A stretch of DNA of 63,286 bases from an uncultured Olsenella sp. (GCA_900316105.1 ONBR01000014.1:1-63286); one strand, 5' to 3'; shown: positions 25,518-35,069, numbered from the stretch's first letter. A program made the numbers and translations. The notes: generated by a model not told the origin, from the letters alone.

Positions 25518-28500
25518 CTAGACCAGCTCCACGTGACCGTCCCTGCCCACCAGGTCCTCCACCTCGGCCAGAAGGACGATGTTCCTTGCATCGACCTTGG
25601 TCGGCAGGGTCAGGTGGACCAGGTCACCCGCGGCAGACTCCACCAGGAGCTCGACCCTGTCCAGGCCGCCGTAGCGCGACAGGATGGACTGAAGGAGCTC
25701 CATGCGCTCCAGGCTCAGCATACGGGAACTCACGCAGACCTCGATGGTCTTTGGCTTGTTGGTGCGATCCGAAAGCTCCAGAGCCTCGATGTGGGTGGCA
25801 ATGATCTGGTCTCCCCTGTCGCCGCGCTCCAGCTTTCCGGTGACCCGGATGAAGACGTCGCTGGTGCGCTCGCCCGTCTGGGGATCCACCTCACCCTCCA
25901 GGACGGCGGCGCACTCCTGATAGGTCTTTGGAAAGACGACCAGGCTGATCTCGCCCTCCATGTCCTCCAGGGTGACGATGGCCATCTGGGCGCCCTTGGC
26001 GGTGACCTTCTTTGCCACGCCGCCCGTGGGGACCATGCCCGCCAGTTGGATCTGCTTGCCCTCGGGGACCTTGTAGACCGTGCTGGCACCGCCGTCAGGC
26101 ATCACGGTCTCGCTGGACTCGCTGAGCTCGGCGATCGTATAGTCGCGTGCCTTGGACAGGGCGTACTCGTAGGGGGCCAGGGGATGGTCCGAGACGTAGA
26201 GGCCCAGGACCTCGTGCTCGTGAGCCAGCTTTGTGTGGCGGTCCCACTCGTCGTTGGGGTCGGCGGGAGGAACCTGGTTGTCGAAGCCCGAGCCCTTCAC
26301 GTCGCCAAACATGTCAAAGAGCGAGCTCTGACCACTTGCACGGTCTTTTTGGCGCTTCGTTGCGGCATCGATGATATTGGCTGGATCGGTCTTGTCCACG
26401 AAGCCCATAAGCTGCTTGCGGGGATAGCCCGTAGCGTCGAAGGCGCCTGCCTGGATGAGAGCCTCGACCACGCGGCGGTTTGCCTGCTTTCCGTCCACGC
26501 GGTCGACGAAGTCGTGGAGGTTCTTGAAGGGGCCACCCTTGGCACGCTCCTCCATGATGGCCTCGGCGGGACCCTCGCCCACGCCGCGGATGCCGGCAAA
26601 GCCGAAGCGGATGCCCTCGGGGGTAGCCGTGAAGTCGCGACCGGACTCGTTGATGTCAGGAGGCAGGATCTGGATGCCCTCGTGGTTGCAGGAGGTGACG
26701 TAGTGGACGATCTTGTCGGTCTTGCCCATGTAGGAGGTGAGAACCGATGCCATGTATTCGCGGGGGAAGTAGGCCTTGAGCCAGGCCGTCTGCATGACCA
26801 GGATGGCATAGCCGGCCGAGTGGGACTTGTTGAAGGCATAGGAGGCGAACTCCAGGACGTTGTCCCAGATCTCCTGGGCAATCTCCTTCTTGTAGCCATT
26901 GGCCATGGCGCCGTTCATCCAGTGGTCATAGATGGTCTCGTCCGCACCGTTGCCCTCCCAGTGGAAGATCTCGGAGGTCAGCATCTTGATCTTCTTCTTG
27001 GCCACAGGCTTGCGCATGCGGGAGTCGGACTCGCCACGGGTGAAGCCCGACATCTTGACCGAGATTTGCATGACCTGCTCCTGGTAGACCATGGTGCCGT
27101 AGGTCTCTTCCAGGATGGGCTTGAGGCGGTCGTCGTAGTAGGAGATCTTCTCCTTGCCATGCATTCGGTTGATGTAGCTGTCTACCATGCCGGCGCCCAG
27201 GGGGCCGGGGCGGTAGAGAGCGATCAATGCCACGATCTGCTTGTACTCCGTGGGTTGCATCTTCTTGATTGTGGCGGTCATGCCGTCGGACTCGACCTGG
27301 AAGGTGCCGGCCGTACGACCGGAGCCCAGAAGCTCGTAGATCTTTGGGTCCGAGAAGTCGATGAGGTCTGGGTCGATGTCCACGCAGGTGGCGCCCGGCT
27401 TGATGCAGGCCTTCACCGAGTCGGGCATCTTGTCGATGTCCGAGGCGTTGGGATAGGAGTGGCGGATGTTGGCCAGGGCTTTGTTGATGACCGTCAGGGT
27501 ACGCAGACCCAGGAAGTCCATCTTGAGCAGACCCATGTCCGCAACGGAGTGGCCTTCGTACTGGGTGATGGTGACGTTGCCCTTGGTGTCCAGCTTGGTA
27601 GGGACGTGGTCGGTGACGGGCGTTGGCGCGATCAGGGTTGCGCAGGCGTGGACGCCCTCGCCGCGGGTCATGCCCTCAATGGACAGGGCGGCGTCGATGA
27701 TCTGATGTGCAACCTCGTCCTTGTCGTAGGCGTCCTCGAAGTCGGGCGAATACTGGTCGGGCTTCTTGTCGTTCTTGTGCAGGGCGTTCTTCAGTGCCAG
27801 CTTGGGATCGTTGGAGAGCATCTTCGAGAGCTTCTGGCCCACGTAGACGGGCTGGCCCAAAACGCGGGCGGCGTCGTTGATGGCCTGTTTGGCCTTGATC
27901 GTGGAGTAGGTGATGACCTTGCAGACGTGGTCCTCGCCGTAGACCTCACGGACGTGGGCAAGGACGTCCTGGAGGTGCTCGTCGTCGAAGTCCATGTCGA
28001 TATCGGGCATCTCGGTGCGCTGGGGCGAGAGGAACCTCTCGAACATCAGGCCGTTCTCAAGCGGGTCGAAGTTGGTGATGTTCATGGCGTAGGCCACGAT
28101 GGCGCCCGCCGCGGAGCCACGGCCGGGACCGACGCCGATGCCGTTGTCCTTTGCCCACTGGACGTAGTCCTGGACGATCAGGAAGTAGTTCGCGAAGCCC
28201 TTGTCGCAGATGATCTTGTACTCGTACTCGAAGCGCTCCTGGACATTGATGCCACCGATCTCGGTGTTGCGCCAGTTCTCGCCGTAGCGCTTTGCCAGGC
28301 CCTTCTCGCACTCCTCGCGAAAGCGCTCCTCTGCGGTCTCGCCGGGCTTCAGGCCAGGATAGCTGGGCAGGTACATGGAGTCCCAGTCAAGCTCGAAGTC
28401 GCACTTGTCGGCAACCTCCAGCGTGTTGTCGCAGGCCTCGGGGCACCAGGAGAAAAGCTCGCGCATCTCCTGCTCGCTCTTCATGTAGAACTCGGTACCC

Positions 28501-29420
28501 TCCATGCGCTGGCGGGTGGGGTCGCTGAGGGTCGTGGCCTTGCCGATACAGGAGAGGATGTCCTGGGTGGGGGCGTCCTCGCGGGTCAGGTAGTGGAAGT
28601 CGTTGGTGGCAACGACCTTGATGCCCAGCTCGTGGGCCATCTTTACCAGGTACTCGTCCAGCTTGCGGTCGTTCCAGCCGCCCTCGAACTCCAGGCCGTG
28701 GTCCTGGATCTCGATGTAGAAGTCCTCGCCAAAGATCTCCTGGAAGGTGCGGGCCCAGCGGCGGGCGCCCTCGAAGTCTCCCCTGATGACGCACCTTGGG
28801 ATGATGCCGGCCACGCAGGCTGACTGGCAGATCAGGCCCTCGTGGTACTCCTTGAGCATGTCCAGGGTCACGCGGGGCTTGTAGTAGTACATCTCGTGAC
28901 CGGCGGCCTTGGACATGCAGCGGACCAGGTTGTGGTAGCCAGTCTCGTTCTTTGCCAGGAGGATCAGGTGGTAGCGGTACTGCTTGGTACCGCGCTCGAT
29001 ACAGTCGTCCGTGATGAAGTAGCACTCGCAGCCAAAGATCGGCTTGATCTTTAGCGGGGGACGGTTGGCCTTGATGGCGTCGAGGTCGTGGGTCTGCTTC
29101 CAGATGGCCACGTCGCTCTCCCACTGGGCGTGGGCGCGGTCGTAGGGCTCGGCGTCCTCGGGGTCGGCCTCGGGCTCCTCCAGCTCCCAGTCCTTCTGGA
29201 AGCACTCCTTGTCGTGGGACCACTGCTTCATGGCAGCGGCGCCCTTGTTGTAGGAACGACACTCCAGGTCCAGGTTGGGGATGCCAAAGAGGTAGCCGTG
29301 GTCAGTGAGGGCGACCGCCGGCATGTGGAAGTCGACGGCGCGACTCACGATGTCCGAGATCCGGGCGGCACCATCCAGGATGGAGAAGTCCGAGTGGTTG
29401 TGCAGGTGAACGAATGCCAT
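25518..29420 (-). CDS. dnaE: DNA polymerase III alpha subunit
   Basis: A 1300-residue replicative polymerase. The N-terminal PHP domain starts FVHLHNHSDFSILDGA. The polymerase active site includes GPGRGSAAGAIVAYA and PDIDMDFDDEH (catalytic Asp set). GFTRGESDSRMRKPVAKK follows, then a tandem HhH (GIRGVGEGPAEAI) and a C-terminal OB fold (VQLAGMVPTGG). A charged insert of about 60 residues follows the first PHP blocks (DKECFQKDWELEEPEADPED). The ATG at 29420 begins the conserved N-terminus; 50 upstream codons are open but not conserved. It is monocistronic. Confidence 0.97.
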   Translation of the reverse strand: MAFVHLHNHSDFSILDGAARISDIVSRAVDFHMPAVALTDHGYLFGIPNLDLECRSYNKGAAAMKQWSHDKECFQKDWELEEPEADPEDAEPYDRAHAQWESDVAIWKQTHDLDAIKANRPPLKIKPIFGCECYFITDDCIERGTKQYRYHLILLAKNETGYHNLVRCMSKAAGHEMYYYKPRVTLDMLKEYHEGLICQSACVAGIIPRCVIRGDFEGARRWARTFQEIFGEDFYIEIQDHGLEFEGGWNDRKLDEYLVKMAHELGIKVVATNDFHYLTREDAPTQDILSCIGKATTLSDPTRQRMEGTEFYMKSEQEMRELFSWCPEACDNTLEVADKCDFELDWDSMYLPSYPGLKPGETAEERFREECEKGLAKRYGENWRNTEIGGINVQERFEYEYKIICDKGFANYFLIVQDYVQWAKDNGIGVGPGRGSAAGAIVAYAMNITNFDPLENGLMFERFLSPQRTEMPDIDMDFDDEHLQDVLAHVREVYGEDHVCKVITYSTIKAKQAINDAARVLGQPVYVGQKLSKMLSNDPKLALKNALHKNDKKPDQYSPDFEDAYDKDEVAHQIIDAALSIEGMTRGEGVHACATLIAPTPVTDHVPTKLDTKGNVTITQYEGHSVADMGLLKMDFLGLRTLTVINKALANIRHSYPNASDIDKMPDSVKACIKPGATCVDIDPDLIDFSDPKIYELLGSGRTAGTFQVESDGMTATIKKMQPTEYKQIVALIALYRPGPLGAGMVDSYINRMHGKEKISYYDDRLKPILEETYGTMVYQEQVMQISVKMSGFTRGESDSRMRKPVAKKKIKMLTSEIFHWEGNGADETIYDHWMNGAMANGYKKEIAQEIWDNVLEFASYAFNKSHSAGYAILVMQTAWLKAYFPREYMASVLTSYMGKTDKIVHYVTSCNHEGIQILPPDINESGRDFTATPEGIRFGFAGIRGVGEGPAEAIMEERAKGGPFKNLHDFVDRVDGKQANRRVVEALIQAGAFDATGYPRKQLMGFVDKTDPANIIDAATKRQKDRASGQSSLFDMFGDVKGSGFDNQVPPADPNDEWDRHTKLAHEHEVLGLYVSDHPLAPYEYALSKARDYTIAELSESSETVMPDGGASTVYKVPEGKQIQLAGMVPTGGVAKKVTAKGAQMAIVTLEDMEGEISLVVFPKTYQECAAVLEGEVDPQTGERTSDVFIRVTGKLERGDRGDQIIATHIEALELSDRTNKPKTIEVCVSSRMLSLERMELLQSILSRYGGLDRVELLVESAAGDLVHLTLPTKVDARNIVLLAEVEDLVGRDGHVELV

Positions 29421-29611
29421 GAGGGGCCCTTCGTGTGCTTGGGTTCGGGTGGTGGACCGCGGGTGCGAGGTGCGGATGCATACGCGGGAAGCAGGTTCAT
29501 TGTGACCTAGGATAGCCGAGCCGCGCCTGCGCCGCATGTGCAAAAGCTGGGCCCCTACCTGGGACGATGGCAAAGCACCAGGTAGATTGCGGAGAAAAAT
29601 CCACGATTCGC

Positions 29612-29647
29612 ATGAGCCAAATGGGGACAGGCCATTTTTGTCTCATT
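29612..29647. repeat. Palindromic repeat family 1, copy 1, with a nearby 10-bp tandem repeat
   Basis: ATGAGCCAAATGGGG...CCATTTTTGTCTCATT, an imperfect palindrome with a GGGGACAGGCC core. It lies in the 367-base gap upstream of dnaE. A short tandem repeat of CCAACCGACG follows at 29681-29706. No gene is supported in 29421-29787. Confidence 0.75.
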
Positions 29648-29787
29648 GGGCCCGCGCCCGCAGCGAATGCGATTCGGACGCCAACCGACGCCAACCGACG
29701 CCAGCGGACAGTCCATCCGGAAGGGTTCTCGTCCCCTCGGCTCTGGCACTCGGCCGCCTGCGCCCCTGCGCAGCCCCACCGCCGTCC

Positions 29788-30657
29788 TCAGCCCAGACGA
29801 GCCTCCAGCCACTGGGCCACACCCTGCTCCGAGATGGGCGGGCAAATCTCGTCGGCAACCGCCTTGAAGGCAGGCGTCGCGTTGCCCACGGCCACGAGGG
29901 TCCCCACGTGGCCGGCCATCTCCATGTCGTTGCCCGAGTCCCCGAAGGCCACCGCACTCGCCGCGACAATCCCCACCAACGCGCACAGCTGGTCCAGGCC
30001 CGTGCCCTTGTTGACCCCTACCGCCGTGACCTCGACCTCCATGATGCCCATGTCCGCTATCTCGTAGCGGGCCATGGCGGCAAGGCGGGCGTGCGCCAGG
30101 TCCCGGACCTCCGGGCTGGGAAAGCTCATCTGGATCTTGTAGACCTCCTCCGCGGACGAGGCCACGTAGGCGGGCGCAGAGTCCACCCGGGTCGCCCCAG
30201 GGAAGTGCTCCAGAATCGAGTCGACGTCAACCGCCTGGGGAGAGCCATCGGGGGCAGGTTCCTGGATCATGTAGTTGAGCATCCTGCGCTCCTGGAAGAG
30301 GCCCTGCCGGGTAATCACGCCCAGGCCCGGGTCCAGGTCAGCCACGGCATCAAAGGATGCCAAGACATCAGCGCGAGGAATCGCCTTCCCGTAGAGGACC
30401 ATCTCGTCGCACGACCGCAAGATGAGAGACCCGTTCATGGTGATGAGCCAGTCCACCCAGGGATGGGCCTGGACGGGACGCAGCATGTGGAGGGGCCGCC
30501 CGCTTACGACCGCCGTCTGCGCACCCAGGTCGTGGGCATGCTCGATGGCGGCCTGCACGCGGGCTTGCAGGTCCTGGCTCCCGAACTCGATGGTGGTCCC
30601 ATCCAGGTCGAAGGCGACCAGGGACGGGACTTGGGATGACATCTTTGCAACGGACAA
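29788..30657 (-). CDS. Cof-type HAD phosphatase
   Basis: A 289-residue member of HAD group IIB, acting on sugar phosphates or similar. Motif I is LVAFDLDGTTI, motif II is AVVSGR, motif III Lys is in GVNKGTGL, and motif IV is VAFGDSGNDMEM. An extended cap lies between about residues 90 and 200. The start is set at a TTG (30655-30657) because GAGGAG lies 5 bases before it; the ATG at 30642 has no close ribosome site. Confidence 0.85.
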   Translation of the reverse strand: MSVAKMSSQVPSLVAFDLDGTTIEFGSQDLQARVQAAIEHAHDLGAQTAVVSGRPLHMLRPVQAHPWVDWLITMNGSLILRSCDEMVLYGKAIPRADVLASFDAVADLDPGLGVITRQGLFQERRMLNYMIQEPAPDGSPQAVDVDSILEHFPGATRVDSAPAYVASSAEEVYKIQMSFPSPEVRDLAHARLAAMARYEIADMGIMEVEVTAVGVNKGTGLDQLCALVGIVAASAVAFGDSGNDMEMAGHVGTLVAVGNATPAFKAVADEICPPISEQGVAQWLEARLG

Positions 30658-30803
30658 GGGCGCTCCTCTCCAGCCTCTTTTCGCGCTCAAGTCTAGCAAA
30701 GGGGCTGCGGACGACCTAAAGCACCGCAAGAGTCAACAGGGTTTCGACATGGGGAGAAGGGGCAAGAGGGGCAAAGCGGGTGCTTTCGTCTCGCTAGACC
30801 TTG

Positions 30804-30839
30804 ATGAGGCAAGACTGGCCTGTCCCTCTTTGTCTCATT
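30804..30839. repeat. Palindromic repeat family 1, copy 2
   Basis: TGAGGCAAGACTGGCCTGTCCC...TTTGTCTCA, in the opposite orientation to copy 1. It lies a few bases past the stop of the oxidoreductase fusion. Confidence 0.7.
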
Positions 30840-30844
30840 TTGGC

Positions 30845-32452
30845 TCAGCGGGCGAGGAAGGAGTAGGCGGGGACGTCGGACCCGTAGCGCAGACCCTCCG
30901 CCTGGGCCAGGGCGCGAACGGCAAGCTCGTGGTCGCGACCCTCGTGGAGGCCGGACACGCAAAGGGTGGCCAGGAGCCTCCCCTCCCGGTCCCGGATGGG
31001 AAGGGCACCTGCCACGGGGCAGGCGAAGTCGGCCTCCCCCATCCGCTCGGGAGTCCCCCGATCAAAGAGGTCCTGGCAGGAGCCGTCCAGCTCGTGGGCG
31101 ACGAAGGCCCAGAGGGAGGCATGCCCCACCGCCAGGGAGGCCTGGCGCTTGCCCTCGGCAAAGACCTGATTGCGCGGGGCCTTGTCGTCGGAGGCCCACT
31201 CGAACATCACCAGGCCGTCCGGCTCGCGCACCACCCGCACCGTGACACCGCGGTCGAAGCCCCTTGCCAGCCGTGCCGCCACACAGCCCAACCTGAGGGC
31301 ATCGGCGCTGGTAAAAGACCCCTTCCATCGCAGGGCCGCCTCCTGTGCCTCAATCGTCCGTAGGGCATCCGCTCCCGGAAGGCACCGGGCCTTGATCGCG
31401 TCCACGATCCGGGCGCAGCGAACCGACGCGGCCAGGGGCATGATCTGGCTCTGGCGCGCGCCCTCCGCCACCAGGCGGGTGAAGTGCCAGGCCTCCCCGT
31501 AGAAGTCGTCCACCTGGTAGGGTGCGTCGATGGCCCGGGGCTCCCGACCATCCGAGAAGACCGTGGCCCGCTGGCACCGGTGGAGGTCCTCCACCAGGAT
31601 GCGGCCCCGGGTTCCCACCAGGACTGCCTGACGGGGCTTGGCCCGGTCGAAGGCGCACTCAAGGCTGGCAGTGCCGGCGCCCACCACTAACTGGGCGTCC
31701 ACGTAGAGGTCCAGGCCTCCTTCGCCCGTCACGCCCGCAAAGGAGGTCACGCGGACTCCCTCGGCACCCGGCGCACCTGAAACCCCAACCGCGTCCGGCT
31801 CGTCTGCCGCACCCTGCACGCCCGCGACGGCAGGCAGGAAGTCCTCGATCCAGCTAGCGCAGTAGATGCCGCAGTCCAGGAGGACGCCTCCACCCACGGA
31901 CTGGCTGTGGTAGGTTGTGCCCGAGGCCACCAGATCGGCCATGTCGTTGCAGAGGCTGGTCTCCACGCGGACCACCCGGCCAATCTCACCCGCCTCCACC
32001 GCCTCCCGCACCGCCCGGTAGCAGGGGGTAAACCGGGCCTTCATGGCCTCCATGAAGAGGCTGCCCGTCTCGTCCGCCACGCGGACCAGGTCGGCCACCT
32101 CCCCCGCCGTCAGGCAGGCGGGCTTCTCGCAGAGGACGGCTTTGCCCGCCCGCAGGGCCCGGACGGCCCAGTCGTGGTGGAGGGCATGAGGCAGGGCCAG
32201 GTAGATGGCATCGACCGTAGGGTCGGCAAGCAGCGCCTGGTGGGCGGCACCCTCCTCACCCAGTGACTCGTCGCAGTAGACGCCCCCCTCGGCCAGGCCG
32301 AACTCCCGGGCGAAGGTCTCGGCCTTCCGGGCGCTCCGGCAGCTCAGGGCCACCAGACGTGCACCTTCCACGTGCGTCAGACTTCTGGCGAACCGGCGGG
32401 CGATCTTGCCCGCCCCCAGGATGCCCCACCGAACGACCTTCTCCTCTGCCAT
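30845..32452 (-). CDS. Gfo/Idh/MocA oxidoreductase fused to a UPF0303 domain
   Basis: A 535-residue fusion. Residues 1-350 form a Gfo/Idh/MocA dehydrogenase with Rossmann motif WGILGAGKIARRFA and the catalytic-block Lys in VLCEKPACLTA. Residues about 380-535 match the UPF0303 (HbpS/GlcG-like) fold, including the family's closing motif TLCVSGLHEGRDHELAVRAL. The fusion is unusual, since UPF0303 proteins are normally stand-alone ~160-residue proteins. The second ATG at 32452 is spaced best from AGGAGG. The gene overlaps the tail of a GltD-like fragment. Confidence 0.8.
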   Translation of the reverse strand: MAEEKVVRWGILGAGKIARRFARSLTHVEGARLVALSCRSARKAETFAREFGLAEGGVYCDESLGEEGAAHQALLADPTVDAIYLALPHALHHDWAVRALRAGKAVLCEKPACLTAGEVADLVRVADETGSLFMEAMKARFTPCYRAVREAVEAGEIGRVVRVETSLCNDMADLVASGTTYHSQSVGGGVLLDCGIYCASWIEDFLPAVAGVQGAADEPDAVGVSGAPGAEGVRVTSFAGVTGEGGLDLYVDAQLVVGAGTASLECAFDRAKPRQAVLVGTRGRILVEDLHRCQRATVFSDGREPRAIDAPYQVDDFYGEAWHFTRLVAEGARQSQIMPLAASVRCARIVDAIKARCLPGADALRTIEAQEAALRWKGSFTSADALRLGCVAARLARGFDRGVTVRVVREPDGLVMFEWASDDKAPRNQVFAEGKRQASLAVGHASLWAFVAHELDGSCQDLFDRGTPERMGEADFACPVAGALPIRDREGRLLATLCVSGLHEGRDHELAVRALAQAEGLRYGSDVPAYSFLAR

Positions 32453-32700
32453 CATGCCTCCTCAATAAGGGCGCGGCAACCTAGCCGCGCCAGCGCCCGC
32501 CATCCGACGCGCCACCCGACGACCCGACGCAGCTCGACGTCCTCAGAATAACCCAGGACCTTGCCCTCCTCGGCCACCTGGTGCTGCTTAAACATCTGGA
32601 TCACCTTGGGGATGGGCGTGTGCACGGGGCAGCCCTTCTGGCACTGGGGAACCTTGCAGTTGAGGCAGCGGTTGGCCTCTTCGGTGATGCGCAGGGGTAT
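32452..32700 (-). pseudogene. Fragment of a GltD-type oxidoreductase N-terminus
   Basis: Reading from 32700, the frame gives PLRITEEANRCLNCKVPQCQ, then KGCPVHTPIPKVIQMFKQHQ. This is the Cys-rich iron-sulfur N-terminus of glutamate synthase small subunit/NADPH-dependent oxidoreductases. Homology ends after about 45 residues; the rest of the frame is unrelated and stops in a TGA overlapping the next start. The codon where ATG is expected is ATA, with AAAGGA 6 bases upstream, so the start has probably been lost by mutation. Confidence 0.7.
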
Positions 32701-32753
32701 GGGATTCCTTTCTGGGGCGGGTGGCTACGCGGGGAAGCGAGCTTGCCGTGAGG

Positions 32754-32788
32754 ATGAGACGAAAGTGGCCTGTCCCCTATTCGCTCAT
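32754..32788. repeat. Palindromic repeat family 1, copy 3
   Basis: ATGAGACGAAAGTGGCCTGTCCCC...TCGCTCAT, abutting the stop of the next oxidoreductase gene. Confidence 0.7.
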
Positions 32789-33822
32789 TAGGAGAGCTGC
32801 TTCAGGCCGTCCTCCAGGATCCGCATCTGGGCCAGGGTCTCCTCCGGCTTCACCAGCTGCGGCGCCCCATGGGCCACCGTCTCGTAGAGAGCGTCATACC
32901 ACTGTGAGTAGGTGCTGCGCACGCTGGGCACGCGCTCCTCGTGCATGCCGTCTTCGTCGTAGTAGCGCAGGGTTCCCCACTGCTCAGGCGCGTCCAGGCC
33001 GAAGTCGTCGTTGCCGGCGGGCAGGTAGAACTTCTTGAGGTCGCGCTCCTGCTGTTCCTTCTCGTATTTGATGTAGGCGCCCTTGTCGCCGTAGATCTCG
33101 AAGCTCGGACGCTGGAAGGCCATGCGGTAGTTGGCGTGGGCAGTGGCCTTAAGGCCCAGCTCGTCGTAGTAGAGATCGTAGTCGAAGTAGTCGCAGACCA
33201 TACCCGCACCTTGCATCTGGCGCAGGTCGGTATGGACGCGGTCGGGTGTCCCAAACCAGGAGATCATTTGGTCCAGGCAGTGGGAGCCATGGCCGTAGGG
33301 GGCGTTGTTGACCTGGTCGTTGGGCATGCCGTCCATCATGTGGGGACGGTAATAGTCGTAGGATGTCACGACCTCAAAGACGTGGCCCAGCTTGCCGGAC
33401 TCCAGGACCTGCTTGGCCGTGAGGAAGTCGGAGTCGAAGCGGCGGTTCTGGTAGCACTGGACGGTGACGCCGTTCTTCGCCGCCAGGTCGAAGAGCTCGG
33501 CCGCCTCCTCGTAGGTGGCGGAGAAGGGCTTGTCCACGGTCACGTGCTTGCCCGCCTCCAGGGCGCGCTTGGCCATGGAGTAGTGCAGGGCGGAGGGGGT
33601 GGTGATCTCCACGACGTCGATCTCCGGGTCGGCGAGCATGGCGTCCATGTCCGTCACGTACTCGGCGCCGGGGACGGCCGCCCAGGCCTCGTGGTTGACG
33701 TGGCGGGCCTGGATGGTGTGGATGCGGAACTTGTCCGGACGTGCCAGCACGTAGGGCATGTGGTAGCGGTTGGCGGACTTGCCGTTTCCGATGTAGGCGA
33801 TGTTGAGGATGCGGTCGGCCAT
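32788..33822 (-). CDS. Gfo/Idh/MocA family oxidoreductase
   Basis: A 344-residue NAD(P)-dependent sugar or inositol dehydrogenase. The Rossmann block is IAYIGNGKSANRYH, an unusual G-N-G-K-S variant of GxGxxG, and the catalytic motif is VTVDKPFSATYEEA. GHGSHCLDQMISWFG follows. The substrate is unknown; similar enzymes act on scyllo-inositol or hexoses. The ATG at 33822 has AAGGAG upstream. An RpiR regulator lies upstream in the same direction, consistent with control of a sugar pathway. Confidence 0.85.
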   Translation of the reverse strand: MADRILNIAYIGNGKSANRYHMPYVLARPDKFRIHTIQARHVNHEAWAAVPGAEYVTDMDAMLADPEIDVVEITTPSALHYSMAKRALEAGKHVTVDKPFSATYEEAAELFDLAAKNGVTVQCYQNRRFDSDFLTAKQVLESGKLGHVFEVVTSYDYYRPHMMDGMPNDQVNNAPYGHGSHCLDQMISWFGTPDRVHTDLRQMQGAGMVCDYFDYDLYYDELGLKATAHANYRMAFQRPSFEIYGDKGAYIKYEKEQQERDLKKFYLPAGNDDFGLDAPEQWGTLRYYDEDGMHEERVPSVRSTYSQWYDALYETVAHGAPQLVKPEETLAQMRILEDGLKQLS

Positions 33823-33985
33823 GGTGTGCTCTCCTTCTGGACGCGGGGTTCGGGGTGCTTGTTGATGCCATTCTATGACGCCCCGCGCGGGCGGAGGCGA
33901 GCACGAGCAGACGGGAAATTCCTTTCCGCTCTCGCCCCCGCCCACCTGCAGTCGCTGAACTTTTTGTACCTGAGGGCACCGCCTC

Positions 33986-34050
33986 GTGACAGGGAGACGT
34001 TTCTCTTGACACTCTTCCTCTGCCTGTCAAGGGAAACGTCCCCCTGTCAC
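33986..34050. repeat. Long inverted repeat between the oxidoreductase and RpiR genes
   Basis: GTGACAGGGAGACGTTTC (arm from 33986) and GAAACGTCCCCCTGTCAC (arm to 34050) pair with 24 of 26 matches over 26-base arms, with a 13-base loop. It differs in sequence from family 1. The rest of 33823-33985 shows nothing. Confidence 0.75.
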
Positions 34051-34064
34051 ACCCCTGCCACGCC

Positions 34065-34925
34065 CTATGCGCGCAGCTCCGAGCTGGGGTTGAGCCTCTC
34101 GCCTGCGTCCTTGCGGGCCTGGTTGGCCTCGTAGTCCAACTCGAAGACCTCGCTGTAGATGCACTCAAGGATGAAGCGGAAGCAGGTCTGGGAGTAGAAG
34201 GTTGCCACCTTACCCACGCCGCTCTCCTTGGCGGGAATGCGGAAGGTGTAGTCGAAGCCCAGGGGTGCCTTGGCAGCAGAGAGTAGCACCAGCTTACACT
34301 TGCGCTCCTTGTAAATGGGAATGACGCTTGCCATGTCATCGACGATCTGGCCCGAATAGGAGACGGCGATGACCACGTCGCCCCTGCGGGCAGTGCGGGC
34401 CATGGAGTTGCTCTCGCCGTACTGGTTGGCCACGACAGCGCGAATGCCCACCTTTACCAGTAGGTTTGCGAAGGCCATGACGGTGATCTCGGAGTCGCCG
34501 ATGCCATAGAGGTACACCTGGCTGGCACCCACGATGGAACGCGCCACGCGCTCCACCTCGTCGACATGGAGCGAGGCGTAGCAGGCGTCCAGGGACTCGC
34601 GCTTGAGGGAGAGGACGCTGGAGACCACATCCTCCACGCCCTGGTCGGCGACGAAGGGATGGTCCGCGTCCACGTTCGCCCGCTGCGACCGGCGCTTCTC
34701 AAGGTCGGAGGCTAGCTCCACGCGCAGGTCGCGAAAGCCCTTCACGCCCACCTTGCGGCACAGACGGACGATCGTGGCGTTGGAGGTGAAGGAGGCCTTG
34801 GCCAGGTCCGATATGGTTATGCGGCAGACCTCGTCCGCATTGGCACAGATGTATCGGGCCAGGTCCGCCTCGATGTCCGTGAATCCGTCCTCGCGCTCCA
34901 GCTGCTCCAGCACCGCCATGCGCAT
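34065..34925 (-). CDS. RpiR/MurR-family transcriptional regulator
   Basis: A 286-residue regulator: an N-terminal HTH_6 domain (ISDLAKASFTSNATIVRLCR) and a C-terminal SIS sugar-phosphate-binding domain (YLYGIGDSEITVMAF, VIAVSYSGQIVDD). These regulators sense phosphosugars and control nearby catabolic genes, here probably the Gfo/Idh genes. Two ATGs lie 6 bases apart with GGAGGGA upstream; the first was used. Confidence 0.9.
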   Translation of the reverse strand: MRMAVLEQLEREDGFTDIEADLARYICANADEVCRITISDLAKASFTSNATIVRLCRKVGVKGFRDLRVELASDLEKRRSQRANVDADHPFVADQGVEDVVSSVLSLKRESLDACYASLHVDEVERVARSIVGASQVYLYGIGDSEITVMAFANLLVKVGIRAVVANQYGESNSMARTARRGDVVIAVSYSGQIVDDMASVIPIYKERKCKLVLLSAAKAPLGFDYTFRIPAKESGVGKVATFYSQTCFRFILECIYSEVFELDYEANQARKDAGERLNPSSELRA

Positions 34926-34997
34926 TCCCTCCCCGATGGGCGCGGTCGATACAGGCCCTATTATGCGCAGCTAGCAGGTGCCTTCGCATAAAGTAAT

Positions 34998-35021
34998 GCC
35001 CCGCCACGAGTGCAGCGGGGC
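34998..35021 (-). terminator. Hairpin past the micro-ORF
   Basis: GCCCCGC and GCGGGGC pair around a 10-base loop, followed on the minus strand by ATTACTTTAT. Confidence 0.6.
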
Positions 35022-35069
35022 ATGAAGGCGGGCGGACGGCGGGAAATGTGGAACTGGGCGGCGAGCGAC

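Noticed and set aside
25449..28823. 1124-codon open frame antisense to dnaE
   Set aside because: A shadow frame rich in Val/Leu/Gly/His with no recognisable domain; dnaE on the other strand is complete and conserved.
29680..29706. Short tandem CCAACCGACG repeat as a regulatory iteron
   Set aside because: Only two and a half units, with no replication or partition gene near; noted but too weak to interpret.
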